DNA from: Streptacidiphilus jeojiense
GTDB lineage: Bacteria > Actinomycetota > Actinomycetes > Streptomycetales > Streptomycetaceae
NCBI RefSeq assembly: GCF_000719095.1
Contig: NZ_JOEH01000021.1
Location: forward strand, 186,001 to 250,000
Length of the DNA: 64,000 nt
Reading direction: 5' to 3'
A model generated the notes under the pieces. It was given only the letters and a program-made list of their open reading frames with translations. It had not been told where the DNA came from and ran no database searches. The position numbers and the translations under genes are program-made. Shown piece by piece: positions 17,870 to 27,131 of the stretch (position 1 is the stretch's first letter; each line of letters starts with the position of its first letter).

Positions 17870-18454
17870 ATGCGTCTTGGACCCCTTACCGATCTCAGCC
17901 CCCGGCAGCAGGAGATAAGCGACCGAATCACCGCCCGCCGGGGCGGTACCCGTGGCCCGTTCCTGGTGTGGCTGCGCAGCCCGGAACTGTGCGAGAAGGT
18001 CGAGGCGCTCGGCGCCTACTGCCGCTTCGAGTCCTCGCTGCCGCTGCGGCTGACCGAGCTCTCGCTGCTGATCGCGGCGCGCCACTTCGACGCCCAGTAC
18101 TCGTGGAACGCCCACATCGACAAGGCCGTCGAGGCCGGCGTCTCCCGCGCCGCGATCGAGCGGCTGGCCCGGGACGAGGACCCGCAGTTCGACGCCAAGG
18201 ACGAGCAGCTGCTGTACGCCTTCGCCACCGAGGTGCTCCAGGAGCACTTCGTCGCCGACGCCGTCTTCGCCGAGGCGCTCGCGGCCTTCGGCGAGCGGGG
18301 CCTGGTCGACATCATCGGCTGCCTCGGCAACTTCTCCATGCTCTCCATGCTGCTGAACACCTTCCAGGTGGACCTGCAGGCCGACCGCGAGCCGCCCTAC
18401 CCGGACATCCGCGGCTACACCAGGGTCGCGCCCCGTTCCCGGAAGACGGCGTGA
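17870..18454 (+). CDS. Carboxymuconolactone decarboxylase (CMD)-like family protein
   Basis: A 194-residue helical protein of the CMD/AhpD superfamily. ELSLLIAARHFDAQYSWNAH is the core motif with the paired aromatic and His residues. The C-x-x-C of AhpD peroxidases is absent, so a peroxidase role is unlikely; decarboxylase, dehydrochlorinase-like or unknown lyase functions remain. A strong GAAGGAGG site precedes the ATG. Its stop overlaps the start of the importer B permease (GTGA), tying it to substrate uptake. Confidence 0.82.
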   Translation: MRLGPLTDLSPRQQEISDRITARRGGTRGPFLVWLRSPELCEKVEALGAYCRFESSLPLRLTELSLLIAARHFDAQYSWNAHIDKAVEAGVSRAAIERLARDEDPQFDAKDEQLLYAFATEVLQEHFVADAVFAEALAAFGERGLVDIIGCLGNFSMLSMLLNTFQVDLQADREPPYPDIRGYTRVAPRSRKTA

Positions 18455-19443
18455 GCGCCACCCTCCAGGACACCCGGCTCGAACAGCCCGGCCGGGCGAA
18501 CCTGGTCCACACCATCGGTTCGCGCTTCTCGCTGATCGGCGTCTGGGTGGTCCTGGCCGTCGTCTACGCCGCCACCGAGCCGGGCACCTTCCTGACCTCC
18601 GGTACCTTCCAGACCATCTTCGGCAGCCAGCAGGCGCTGGTGTTCCTGACCGCCGCGCTGCTGTGCACCATCACCATCGGCGAGTTCGTGGACATGTCGG
18701 TGGCCTCGACGCTGGGCCTGTCGGCCATCCTGGTACCGGTGCTGACGGTCGACCACGGCTGGAACGTCTGGCTCGCCTCAGTGGTGGCGATCGCGGCGGC
18801 GGCCCTGGTCGGAGCCGTCAACGGCTGGCTGATCGTGCGCCTGGGCGTCAACACCATCGTGGTCACCCTGGGCATGGCGACCTTCCTGCTCGGCATCGCG
18901 CTCTGGGTCAGCAACCTGACCCCGGTCAGCGGACTGAGCCACAGCTTCTCGCTGATCGCCCTGCAGGACGTGGCCGGCCTGCCGCTGGGCTTCTGGGAGG
19001 GGCTGGTGCTGATGCTCGGCTTCGCCTACCTGCTCGCCTGGACCCCGCTGGGCCGCAACATGCGCTTCGTCGGCGCCAACCGCGAGGTCAGCCGACTGGC
19101 CGGGATCCAGGTCAACCGGATCCGGTTCGGCTCCTTCGTCGCCGCCGGCACCATCGCCGGCGTGGGCGGGGTGCTCTCCTCGGCCGCCACCGGCGGGTTC
19201 GACCCCACCATCTCGCAGAGCTACCTGCTCCCCATCTTCGCGGCCACCTTCCTCGGCACGGCCGTGCTGGAACCGGGCCGGTTCAACCCGCTCGGCACGC
19301 TGATCGCCGTCTACTTCCTGGCCACCGGCATCCTCGGCCTGCAGCTGCTCGGTGTGGCCGGCTGGGTCTCCGACGTGTTCTACGGCGGCGCCCTGGTGAT
19401 CGCGGTGACCCTGTCCACCCTGCTGCGCAGGCGCTCGGTCTGA
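18451..19443 (+). CDS. Sugar-type ABC transporter permease (importer B)
   Basis: A 330-residue RbsC-like permease, clearly paralogous to the one at 9105-10205 along its whole membrane part (for example IGEFVDMSV, NTIVVTLGMATFL, GRNMRFVGANREVSRLAGI) but with a short N-terminus without the tandem repeat. The GTG start overlaps the preceding CMD gene. Here the permease gene comes first and the binding protein and ATPase follow, the reverse of importer A. Confidence 0.92.
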   Translation: MSATLQDTRLEQPGRANLVHTIGSRFSLIGVWVVLAVVYAATEPGTFLTSGTFQTIFGSQQALVFLTAALLCTITIGEFVDMSVASTLGLSAILVPVLTVDHGWNVWLASVVAIAAAALVGAVNGWLIVRLGVNTIVVTLGMATFLLGIALWVSNLTPVSGLSHSFSLIALQDVAGLPLGFWEGLVLMLGFAYLLAWTPLGRNMRFVGANREVSRLAGIQVNRIRFGSFVAAGTIAGVGGVLSSAATGGFDPTISQSYLLPIFAATFLGTAVLEPGRFNPLGTLIAVYFLATGILGLQLLGVAGWVSDVFYGGALVIAVTLSTLLRRRSV

Positions 19444-19520
19444 GCACCGCCGCCCGTCCCACCCCCACCCCCCTTTTCTTCAAGGCCCGTACAGCCCGTA
19501 CAGAGGAAGGCGCTACCGCT

Positions 19521-20741
19521 ATGCGTAAAACCGCTCTGACGTTCCGCTCCGGCCGTTCCACCGGTTCCACCAGACCGCTCGGCCGCCGTGCCGCGGCGCC
19601 GGTGGCGCTGGCCGCCGTCGTCGCCATGGCGCTGAGTGCCTGTTCCTCGTCGTCGACCGGTACCGGCGGCAGCGCCGGCGCCTCCGGTTCGGCCCCCGCC
19701 GTCGGCGGAACCGCCACCGCCACCGCCAATGTGGCCAAGCTGACCGAGGCGCTCAGCAGTTATCCGGTGCCCACCGCCACCCTGTCCGGGGTGTCCGCGC
19801 TCAAGGGCAAGACCGTCTACTACATCCCGATCACCCAGCAGGCGGCCCAGTTCACGGTCACCGGCACGGCGCTGAAGCAGGCTCTCGCCTCGGTCGGCGT
19901 CAACCTGCAGATCTGCAACGGCGGTTCCAACCCCTCGACCATCGCCGCCTGCGTCAACCAGGCGGTCGGCGCGGGTGCCGGGGCCATCGTCACCGACTCC
20001 ATCCCCTACGCGCTGGCCGGCAACGCCCTGGACGCGGCCCGGGCCAAGAAGATCCCGGTGCTGGTCACCGACCAGATCGCGGACAGCGCCCACCCGGCCG
20101 ACTCCACCCTCGGCTACATCGAGGGCGCCGGCAGCGCGCAGCTGGTCGCCATCGCCGACTGGATCATCGCCGATTCCAACGGCAAGGCCAAGGTCGTCCT
20201 CAACGAGAGCACCGACTCCCCGTCCACCGTCGCCTATGTGACGAAGGCTCAGGAGGAGTTCAAGCAGCTCTGCCCGGACTGCTCGGTGACCGTCAACAAG
20301 ATCTCCTCGGCCAACTTCTCGCTGATCGCCTCCTCGACCAGCTCCACCGTCCTGCGCACCCCCGGGGTGCAGTACGTGGTCTCCGAGTTCGACCAGTACC
20401 TGCAGGTCACCCAGGGCGGGGTGCAGCAGTCCGGCAAGGCCGCCTCGGTCAAGGGCGTCTCCTCGGCGGCGGGGACCGCCGGACTGACGCAGCTCAAGTC
20501 GAAGAACTTCCTCTACGTCGACGCCGGCCAGGCCTCGGCCTACCAGGGCTGGGCGACCGCGGACGCGGCGCTGCGGCTGATGCTGGGTCAGACCCTGCCC
20601 GACTACACCATTCCGATGCGCCTGTTCACCCGGGACAACGTCGGCTCGATCACCATAGACAGCGCCAACGAGGCGTCCGGCGCCTGGTTCGGGCCGACCG
20701 ACTTCACCTCGAAGTTCAAGACCCTCTGGGGGGCGGCGTAG
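19521..20741 (+). CDS. Sugar-type ABC transporter substrate-binding lipoprotein (importer B)
   Basis: A 406-residue lipoprotein; the long basic N-terminus leads to a lipobox ALSAC (Cys41). The type I binding fold begins at LKGKTVYYIPITQQAAQF and is closely similar to that of the binding protein at 6341. GAGGAAGG precedes the ATG at 19521. The ATPase ATG follows directly on its TAG. Differences in the ligand-facing segment (QQAAQFTVTG against QQIPGFVVTA) suggest related but not identical ligands. Confidence 0.92.
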   Translation: MRKTALTFRSGRSTGSTRPLGRRAAAPVALAAVVAMALSACSSSSTGTGGSAGASGSAPAVGGTATATANVAKLTEALSSYPVPTATLSGVSALKGKTVYYIPITQQAAQFTVTGTALKQALASVGVNLQICNGGSNPSTIAACVNQAVGAGAGAIVTDSIPYALAGNALDAARAKKIPVLVTDQIADSAHPADSTLGYIEGAGSAQLVAIADWIIADSNGKAKVVLNESTDSPSTVAYVTKAQEEFKQLCPDCSVTVNKISSANFSLIASSTSSTVLRTPGVQYVVSEFDQYLQVTQGGVQQSGKAASVKGVSSAAGTAGLTQLKSKNFLYVDAGQASAYQGWATADAALRLMLGQTLPDYTIPMRLFTRDNVGSITIDSANEASGAWFGPTDFTSKFKTLWGAA

Positions 20742-22346
20742 ATGACTGCCGAGCACTTCGCCGGGCCCGGCGGGCCCGGCGCCGTGCCGCGGCTCCAGGT
20801 GACCGGGGTGAGCAAGACCTTCGGTTCCAACCGGGCCCTGCACGAGGTGAGCCTGGAGGTGGCCGCGGGCGAGATCCACGGACTGATCGGGCAGAACGGC
20901 TGCGGCAAGTCCACCCTGACCAAGATCCTCACCGGCTACCACGCGGCCGACCCCGGCGGCTCCATCCGGGTCGACGGCCAATCGCTGCGCCAGCCGGTGC
21001 GGCCGCTGGACGCCCGCGCCCACGGGGTGGGCGTGGTGCACCAGAGCCTGGGTCTGGTCGACGACCGCACCGTGGTGGAGAACCTGCGGCTGGGCCGGTT
21101 CCGCGCGCACGGCGTGGCCCGGCACATCGCCTGGCGGCACGAGCGCGAGCAGGCCCGGGCGGTGCTGGAGCGGCTGGGCCGCCCGCTGCCGCTGCAGGCG
21201 CTGGTGGGCAGCCTGTCCGAGGAGGAGCGCGCCACCGTCGCCATCGCCCGGGCGCTGCAGGACACCCAGGACGGCCGGGGCGTGGTGGTCTTCGACGAGT
21301 CCACCCGCTCGCTGACCCGGGCCGCGCTGGAGGCCTTCTACGCGATGCTCGACGACGTCGTGGCGACCGGCACCTCGGTGCTGCTGATCAGCCACAGCCT
21401 GGAGGAGGTGCTCGCCGCCACCGACCGGGTCACCGTGCTGCGCGACGGACGGACCGTGGAGTCCGGCCTGCGCACCGCCGAGCTCAGCGAGGCGGACCTG
21501 GTCCACGCGCTGCTGGGCCGGGCGCTCGACGGCGCCGGGGCCCGCAAGCCGGCGGACCCGGACCGACCGGTGGTGGAGATCCGCGCGGTGGCCGGCAAGG
21601 GCGTGCAGGAGGCCGGGCTGGACATCGCCCGGGGCGAGATCGTCGGGGTCACCGGACTGACCGGGGCCGGACACGAGGAACTGCCCTACCTGCTGACCGG
21701 CGTCAGGACGGCGGAGCAGGGAACGGTGTCGATCGACGGCAGGGCCGTGCGGCTGGCCGGACTGGACTGCGCCGGAGCGATCGAGGCCGGCATCGTGCTG
21801 GTGCCGGAGGGCCGGGAGCGGCAGGGGCTGGCCCTGGAGCTGTCGGTGTCCGAGAACCTGGTGCTGCCGCAGCGCGGCGGCCCGGGACGCCGGGCGCTGT
21901 CCCGGCTGGACCGTTCCCAGGACCGCGAGCTGGTGGCGGAGTGGGTGCGGACCCTGGACATCAAGCCGCCGCGGCCCGACCTGAACGTGGGTCAGCTCAG
22001 CGGCGGCAACCAGCAGAAGGTGCTGCTGGCCAAGTGGCTGGCGACCCGGCCGCAGCTGCTGGTGCTGCACGAGCCCACCCAGGCGGTGGACGTCGGGGCG
22101 CGCCATGCCATCGCCGAGGCGATCAGGGCCGCGGCCGACGCGGGCTGCGCGGTGCTGGTGGCCGGCTCCGACGAGAACGAACTGGCGGTGCTCTGTGACC
22201 GGGTGCTGGTCTTCCGCGAGGGCCGGATCGCGGAGGAGCTGACCGACGACGTGCCCGCCGAGCGGATCGTCCAGGCAATCTATCGGGATGCTGTGCGGCG
22301 ACCTTTGCGCAGGTCAAGGGTTCCGCAGCAGACGAGGAGAACGTAA
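20742..22346 (+). CDS. Sugar-type ABC transporter ATPase with two nucleotide-binding domains (importer B)
   Basis: A 534-residue RbsA-like ATPase. Domain 1 has GQNGCGKSTLT, LSEEER and VVFDES; domain 2 has a degenerate Walker A (GLTGAGHEE), LSGGNQQKVLLAKWLA and LLVLHEP. The start abuts the binding-protein stop. The last 15 residues are basic and unlike importer A. It ends 80 bases before the LysR gene on the same strand. Confidence 0.92.
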   Translation: MTAEHFAGPGGPGAVPRLQVTGVSKTFGSNRALHEVSLEVAAGEIHGLIGQNGCGKSTLTKILTGYHAADPGGSIRVDGQSLRQPVRPLDARAHGVGVVHQSLGLVDDRTVVENLRLGRFRAHGVARHIAWRHEREQARAVLERLGRPLPLQALVGSLSEEERATVAIARALQDTQDGRGVVVFDESTRSLTRAALEAFYAMLDDVVATGTSVLLISHSLEEVLAATDRVTVLRDGRTVESGLRTAELSEADLVHALLGRALDGAGARKPADPDRPVVEIRAVAGKGVQEAGLDIARGEIVGVTGLTGAGHEELPYLLTGVRTAEQGTVSIDGRAVRLAGLDCAGAIEAGIVLVPEGRERQGLALELSVSENLVLPQRGGPGRRALSRLDRSQDRELVAEWVRTLDIKPPRPDLNVGQLSGGNQQKVLLAKWLATRPQLLVLHEPTQAVDVGARHAIAEAIRAAADAGCAVLVAGSDENELAVLCDRVLVFREGRIAEELTDDVPAERIVQAIYRDAVRRPLRRSRVPQQTRRT

Positions 22347-22426
22347 GGTCACGGCCAGAGCGGTACCCGCGGGGCAGTTCCTCCGCGCAGCAGTCAAGCA
22401 CCATGCACACAGCACGAAGGAGTCCT

Positions 22427-23356
22427 GTGGATCGCATAACCGTGATGCGGAGCTTTGTGAGCGTCGGCGAGCAGGGCAGCTTCAGCCAGGCCGCCCGCCG
22501 CCTCGGCGTCTCCGGCTCGCTGGTCTCCCGGCACATCACCGAACTGGAGCACCAGTTGGGGACCCGGCTGGTGAACCGGACCGCCCGGGCGGTCACCCTC
22601 ACCGCCACCGGACGCCGGTACTTCGACTTCGCCCAGCGCATCATCGACGAGATCGACACCGAGGACGCCGCGCTGCGGGGGGCGCAGGACAAGGCCGAGG
22701 GCCAGCTCGCGGTGATCTGCCCGAAGTGGATCGGGAACCTGGACCTGGGGGAGGCGATCGCGGACTTCGCGGTCGACCATCCGAAGATCCATGTCCGATT
22801 CGAGGTGGGCGGAATGTCGGACCGCACCTTCGACTTCCTGGACCGCGGTTATGACGTCGCTTTCCACACCAGGGGGCTGCGCGATTCCACCCTCCTTGTG
22901 CGGAAGGTGTCCGACCTCGATTTCATGCTGTGCGCGTCGCCGGACTACCTCAAGCGGCACCAGCCGCTCGTGGACCCGTCCATGCTCGCCGACCACGAAT
23001 GCCTCGTGCACATCAACGACCCGCTCTGGCGGCTCTACCGCGAGGGCCAGGAGACGCACCTCAAGGTGCTGCCGACGGTCTACTCCTCCAACAGCTACCT
23101 GACCCTGCGCAAGGCCGCGGTCCGCGGCCGCGGGCTGGCCCTGATGCCGGTGCGCACCGTGGCCGAGGACATCAGGAGCGGGGTGCTGGAGCGGGTGCTG
23201 CCCGAGTACGCGGGCCCGGCCCGGTCCCTGTACGCGGTGCACTCGCCCGGCGCGCACACGATGCGCAAGGTCAGGGTGTTCCTGGACTACATCTCGGCCT
23301 GGTTCAAGCGGAACCCGATGACCACCGCCGGGACCCTGCACGACGTGCAACCTTAA
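22427..23356 (+). CDS. LysR-family transcriptional regulator
   Basis: A 309-residue LysR protein. The winged helix-turn-helix is at residues ~3-60 (SQAARRLGVSGSLVSRHITELE), followed by a type II periplasmic-like effector domain. The GTG at 22427 is preferred to an ATG 24 bases upstream because GAAGGAG sits five bases before it. It lies between importer B and the lower catabolic operon, the natural regulator of one or both. The effector is presumably the substrate or a ring-cleavage intermediate. Confidence 0.9.
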   Translation: MDRITVMRSFVSVGEQGSFSQAARRLGVSGSLVSRHITELEHQLGTRLVNRTARAVTLTATGRRYFDFAQRIIDEIDTEDAALRGAQDKAEGQLAVICPKWIGNLDLGEAIADFAVDHPKIHVRFEVGGMSDRTFDFLDRGYDVAFHTRGLRDSTLLVRKVSDLDFMLCASPDYLKRHQPLVDPSMLADHECLVHINDPLWRLYREGQETHLKVLPTVYSSNSYLTLRKAAVRGRGLALMPVRTVAEDIRSGVLERVLPEYAGPARSLYAVHSPGAHTMRKVRVFLDYISAWFKRNPMTTAGTLHDVQP

Positions 23357-23383
23357 TGTGCCGGCTGCTGCCGTCCACCGCCC

Positions 23384-23413
23384 TTGAAGGGTGCGGGCCG
23401 CCCCGCCTAGGCT
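23384..23413 (+). promoter_or_regulatory. Putative promoter of the lower catabolic operon
   Basis: TTGAAG (23384-23389) and TAGGCT (23408-23413) are separated by 18 bases. Transcription would begin near 23420, giving a leader of about 80 bases before the ATG at 23500. Confidence 0.5.
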
Positions 23414-23415
23414 GG

Positions 23416-23429
23416 CCGTGAATTCACGG
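23416..23429. promoter_or_regulatory. Perfect 14-base palindrome at the predicted start of transcription
   Basis: CCGTGAATTCACGG is fully self-complementary and covers the expected transcription start, a position usual for repressor operators. LysR sites are normally upstream of -35, so this may belong to another regulator. A partly similar sequence, CCATGAATCATCGG, lies at 17775-17788 upstream of the CMD gene. Confidence 0.5.
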
Positions 23430-23499
23430 GGCCGGCAATTCCGGGGTATCGCCCCCATTTCCGAGTGCGCGAGTTCGCCGAATACGACGGGAAGGCCCC

Positions 23500-24450
23500 A
23501 TGGCAATTATCCGGATTGAGCGCGCGGTGTACGGGGTCGAGGACGTGGCCGAGTGCACCAGGTTCTTCGAGGATTTCGGACTCGACCCGGTGCCGAAGTC
23601 CGGCACTGCGGTCGGTGCGTCGGTCGAACTGGCCACCAGGACCGGTCAGATCGTGGAACTGCGGCCGCTCGACGACCCCGACCTGCCGGCCGGCGTCGAG
23701 CCCGGGTCCACGATCCGCGAGATCGTCTGGGGCGTGGAGTCCCAGGCCGACCTGGACCGGCTGCACGCCGAGCTGAGCCGGGACCGCGAGGTCACCGTGG
23801 ACGGCGACGGGGTGCTGCACACCGTGGACGAGACCGGCTACGGCATCGGCTTCGCGGTCGTCGCGCCGCAGGACTCACAGCCTGAGGATTCACAGCCAAC
23901 TGACAGGCCGGTGAACCAGCATGGGGACGTCCGGCGCTGGAACGCCCCGATCGACCCCTTCGGGCGGGTCCGGCCGCTGCGGCTGTGCCATGTCGCGCTG
24001 AACATCCCCAAGGAGGGGCGCGAACGGGCCACGGGGTTCTACCTGGACCGGCTGGGCTTCCGCGCCACCGACGTGGTCAAGCCGATGGGCACCTTCATGC
24101 GTGCCGAGGGCGACTCCGACCAGCACACCATGCTGCTGTGCCACCGCCCGGACCGGGCCGGCCTCAACCACACCGCCTACGAGGTACGGGACTTCGACGA
24201 GGTCGTGCTCGGCGCCAACCACATGATCGAGCAGGGCTGGCGCGAGGCGCGGAAGCTGGGCCGGCACACGGTCGGCTCCAATGTCTTCCGCTTCGTGCAC
24301 GCCCCCTGCGGCGGCCGGGTGGAGTACGCGGCCGACATGGACCGTGCGGACGACAGCTTCGAGACCCGGGTGCACGAGACCACGCCGCCGCACCACATCT
24401 GGACCCTGCAGACCAACCGCGACAACGACCGAGAGGGCGACCCGGCATGA
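23500..24450 (+). CDS. Two-domain VOC (extradiol dioxygenase-like) protein
   Basis: A 316-residue protein with two vicinal-oxygen-chelate domains (~3-125 and ~155-300). The second carries the H-H-E triad of type I extradiol dioxygenases: His in LRLCHVALNIP, His in GLNHTAYEVRD and Glu in GGRVEYAADMD. The first domain is degenerate, as in true extradiol enzymes. This makes ring cleavage of a catechol-like compound the leading hypothesis. The stop overlaps the next start (ATGA). Confidence 0.85.
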   Translation: MAIIRIERAVYGVEDVAECTRFFEDFGLDPVPKSGTAVGASVELATRTGQIVELRPLDDPDLPAGVEPGSTIREIVWGVESQADLDRLHAELSRDREVTVDGDGVLHTVDETGYGIGFAVVAPQDSQPEDSQPTDRPVNQHGDVRRWNAPIDPFGRVRPLRLCHVALNIPKEGRERATGFYLDRLGFRATDVVKPMGTFMRAEGDSDQHTMLLCHRPDRAGLNHTAYEVRDFDEVVLGANHMIEQGWREARKLGRHTVGSNVFRFVHAPCGGRVEYAADMDRADDSFETRVHETTPPHHIWTLQTNRDNDREGDPA

Positions 24451-25898
24451 CCACCGCCACCAGCTCCTACCCGCCCCTGGCGCTGTACATCGACGGCGCG
24501 TGGACCGAGGGCAGCGGCACCCGCCGGGAGCCCGTCGTGGACCCGGCCACCGGGCAGGTGCTCGGCGAGCTCCCGCTCGCCGAGCCGGCCGACCTGGACG
24601 CCGCGCTGGAGGCCGCCGACCGCGGCTGGCGCAGCTGGCGGGACACCCCGATCGAGACCCGCTCGCGGATCCTGCACACCGCCGCCCGGCTGCTGCGCGA
24701 ACGCGCGCAGGAGATCGGCCGGGTGATGACCATGGAGCAGGGCAAGCCGCTGGCTGAGGCCGCCGGCGAGGTGCAGCGGGTGGCCAACCTGCTGGAGTGG
24801 GACTGCGAGGAGGCCCGCCGGGCCTACGGCCGGATCATCCCGACCGGGCCGGGCGAGAACCTCACCGTGCTGCGCGAGCCGATCGGCCCGGTCGCCGCCT
24901 TCGTACCGTGGAACTTCCCGGCCGGCAGCCCGATGCGGAAGATCGCCGCCGCGGTGTCGGCCGGCTGCTCCATCGTCATCAAGGCCTCGGAGGAGGTTCC
25001 CGGCACCGCCGTCCTGATCACCCGGGCGTTCCACGACGCCGGGCTGCCGGCCGGGGTGCTCAACCTGGTCTTCGGCGTGCCGGAGGAGGTCTCCAGCCAT
25101 GTGATCGTCTCCCCGGTGATCCGGTTCGTCGCCTTCACCGGGTCCATCCCGGTGGGCAAGCACCTGGCCCAGCGGGCCGCCTCGGTGATGAAGCCCTCGG
25201 CCATGGAGCTGGGCGGCCACGCCCCGGTGATCGTCTGCGCGGACGCCGACCCCAAGTCGGCGGCGGTGGCCTGCGCCCGCGGCAAGTACGCCAACGCCGG
25301 CCAGGTCTGCACCTCGCCCAGCCGCTTCTTCGTGCACCGCTCCATCGCCGAGGAGTTCACCACCGCCCTGGTCGAGGCCAGCGAGGCGGTCCGGGTCGGC
25401 AACGGCCTGGAGCCCGGGGTGCAGATGGGCCCGCTGGTCAACGCCCGCCGCCGGGAGGCGGTGCACCGACTGGTCACCGACGCCAGGGAGAAGGGCGCCA
25501 CGGTCCTGACCGGTGGTGAGATCCCGGACGGGCCGGGCTACTTCTACCCGCCCACGGTGCTGGTCGACGTCCCGGCGGACGCGGCGATCCTCTCCGACGA
25601 GCCGTTCGGCCCGCTCGCCCCGGTGATCGTCTTCGACGACCTGGACGAGGCGCTGCGGCAGGCCAACGCGCTGCCCTACGGCCTGGCGGCCTACGGCTTC
25701 ACCAACCGCGCCGACACTGCGGACCGGCTGGTCCGCGGCTTCGAGGCGGGCATCCTGTCGATCAACCACACCGGCGGCTCGGTGCCGCAGGCGCCCTCCG
25801 GCGGCTACAAGGAGAGCGGCTACGGACGCGAGGGCGGCGCCGAGGGCCTGGACGGCTACCTGGTCACCAAGCGGGTCTCGCACCGGCTGCAGGCCTGA
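24447..25898 (+). CDS. NAD(P)-dependent (semi)aldehyde dehydrogenase, GabD-like
   Basis: A 483-residue ALDH with FVPWNFP, FTGSIPVGKHLA, general base Glu254 (MELGGHAP) and catalytic Cys288 (NAGQVCTSPSR). The overall pattern resembles succinate-semialdehyde and related dehydrogenases. It starts in a 4-base overlap with the VOC gene and precedes the FAH-family hydrolase, matching the order of meta-cleavage pathways where a ring-opened semialdehyde is oxidised. It is not closely related to the aldehyde dehydrogenase at 10732. Confidence 0.92.
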   Translation: MTTATSSYPPLALYIDGAWTEGSGTRREPVVDPATGQVLGELPLAEPADLDAALEAADRGWRSWRDTPIETRSRILHTAARLLRERAQEIGRVMTMEQGKPLAEAAGEVQRVANLLEWDCEEARRAYGRIIPTGPGENLTVLREPIGPVAAFVPWNFPAGSPMRKIAAAVSAGCSIVIKASEEVPGTAVLITRAFHDAGLPAGVLNLVFGVPEEVSSHVIVSPVIRFVAFTGSIPVGKHLAQRAASVMKPSAMELGGHAPVIVCADADPKSAAVACARGKYANAGQVCTSPSRFFVHRSIAEEFTTALVEASEAVRVGNGLEPGVQMGPLVNARRREAVHRLVTDAREKGATVLTGGEIPDGPGYFYPPTVLVDVPADAAILSDEPFGPLAPVIVFDDLDEALRQANALPYGLAAYGFTNRADTADRLVRGFEAGILSINHTGGSVPQAPSGGYKESGYGREGGAEGLDGYLVTKRVSHRLQA

Positions 25899-25913
25899 CA
25901 TGGGAGTCCTGAG

Positions 25914-26720
25914 ATGAGGTGGATACGCTTCCGGGCCGGTGGGCGCACCGGCTTCGCCGCACTGGACGAGGTGGGGGTGCACCCGGTGCACGGCGAGCCC
26001 TGGGCCGAACCCGAGCCCACCGGTGAGCTGCTGACGCTGGATCAGGTCGAGCTGCTGCCACCGGTGGTGCCGCCGACCTTCTACGCGGTGGGCTACAACT
26101 ACGCCGACCACGTCCGCCACGTCGCCGAGCGGATGGGGACGAAGCCCAACCTGCCCGAGCGGCCCGAGGTCGGCTACCGCGCCGCCAACGCGCTGACCGG
26201 CCACGGGCAGCCGGTGGTCCGTCCGGCCGACTTCACCGGACTGCTGGAGGCCGAGGGCGAGTTGGTGGCGGTCATCGGCCGGCGGCTGCGCCGCTGCTCG
26301 CGGGAGGAGGCCAGGGCCGGGGTCTTCGGCTGGACGATCGGCAACGACGTCAGCGCCCGCGAGTGGCAGCGCGCCGACCGCACCTTCTGGCGGGCGAAGA
26401 ACAGCGACAGCTTCAAACCGATGGGGCCGTGGATCGAGACCGAGGTCGACCCGATGGCCTCCACCACCACGGTGACGCTGAACGGGGTCACCGCCGCCGA
26501 GTTCGCCACCGGCGGCATGATCTTCGACCCCTACGACTACATCGTCGAGACCTCCCGCTACATCACCCTGCACCCGGGCGATGTGCTGTGGATGGGCGCC
26601 GACGCGACCGTGGCGATGAACGTCGGCGACACGCTCTCCGTCGAGATCTCCGGTATCGGCGTCCTGAGCAATCCCGTCGTCCAAGAGGAGCCGCCCTCGG
26701 CGGCCGAGGAGAACCCATGA
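25914..26720 (+). CDS. Fumarylacetoacetate hydrolase (FAH)-family protein
   Basis: A 268-residue protein of the FAH superfamily, which includes acylpyruvate hydrolases, 2-oxo-hept-diene-dioate isomerases and hydratases. The sequence AVGYNYADHVRH opens the catalytic barrel; GLLEAEGELVAVIGRR gives the E-x-E metal ligands and GWTIGNDVSAREWQ the Asp. It would act on the ring-opened oxo-acid from the dioxygenase. The ATG at 25914 follows GGAGTCCTGAG; the stop overlaps the next start. Confidence 0.9.
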   Translation: MRWIRFRAGGRTGFAALDEVGVHPVHGEPWAEPEPTGELLTLDQVELLPPVVPPTFYAVGYNYADHVRHVAERMGTKPNLPERPEVGYRAANALTGHGQPVVRPADFTGLLEAEGELVAVIGRRLRRCSREEARAGVFGWTIGNDVSAREWQRADRTFWRAKNSDSFKPMGPWIETEVDPMASTTTVTLNGVTAAEFATGGMIFDPYDYIVETSRYITLHPGDVLWMGADATVAMNVGDTLSVEISGIGVLSNPVVQEEPPSAAEENP

Positions 26721-27127
26721 GTACCCGACCTGCCTACATCCACCACGTCAACTTCCCCACCACCGACCCCGATCGGACCGCCGCCTGGTACACCCAGGTG
26801 TTCGGCCTGAAGCGGATCACGCCCAAGAGCAACACCAAGGTCGTGCTGATGACGCGCGGCAACTTCGACCTGCACTTCACCCCGGTCGAGGAGATGGACC
26901 GGATGTCGCCGTACCACTTCGCGATGGAGGTGGAGGACTGGGACGAGTTCCTGGAGCACCTCAAGTCGCTGGGGATCCGGCACACCCGGCCGATCGAGCG
27001 CCCGGAGAACAACTCCAAGTTCTGCTACATCCACGACCCCGACCACACCATGATCGAGCTGGTCTACCACGGCAACCGACCGCCCCTGGGCGGCGGCAAG
27101 CCGGCGACCGCGCACGGAGCTGAGTGA
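26717..27127 (+). CDS. Single-domain VOC family protein
   Basis: A 136-residue glyoxalase-fold protein with His in YIHHVNFPTTDPDRT, FAMEVEDWDEF in the middle and the C-terminal metal glutamate in DHTMIELVYHG. It overlaps the FAH gene by four bases. It could be a lyase, epimerase or a second small dioxygenase; the sequence does not decide. Confidence 0.85.
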   Translation: MSTRPAYIHHVNFPTTDPDRTAAWYTQVFGLKRITPKSNTKVVLMTRGNFDLHFTPVEEMDRMSPYHFAMEVEDWDEFLEHLKSLGIRHTRPIERPENNSKFCYIHDPDHTMIELVYHGNRPPLGGGKPATAHGAE

Positions 27128-27131
27128 CCCG

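Noticed and set aside
17870..18454. CMD-like protein as an AhpD alkylhydroperoxidase
   Set aside because: The catalytic C-x-x-C pair is missing.
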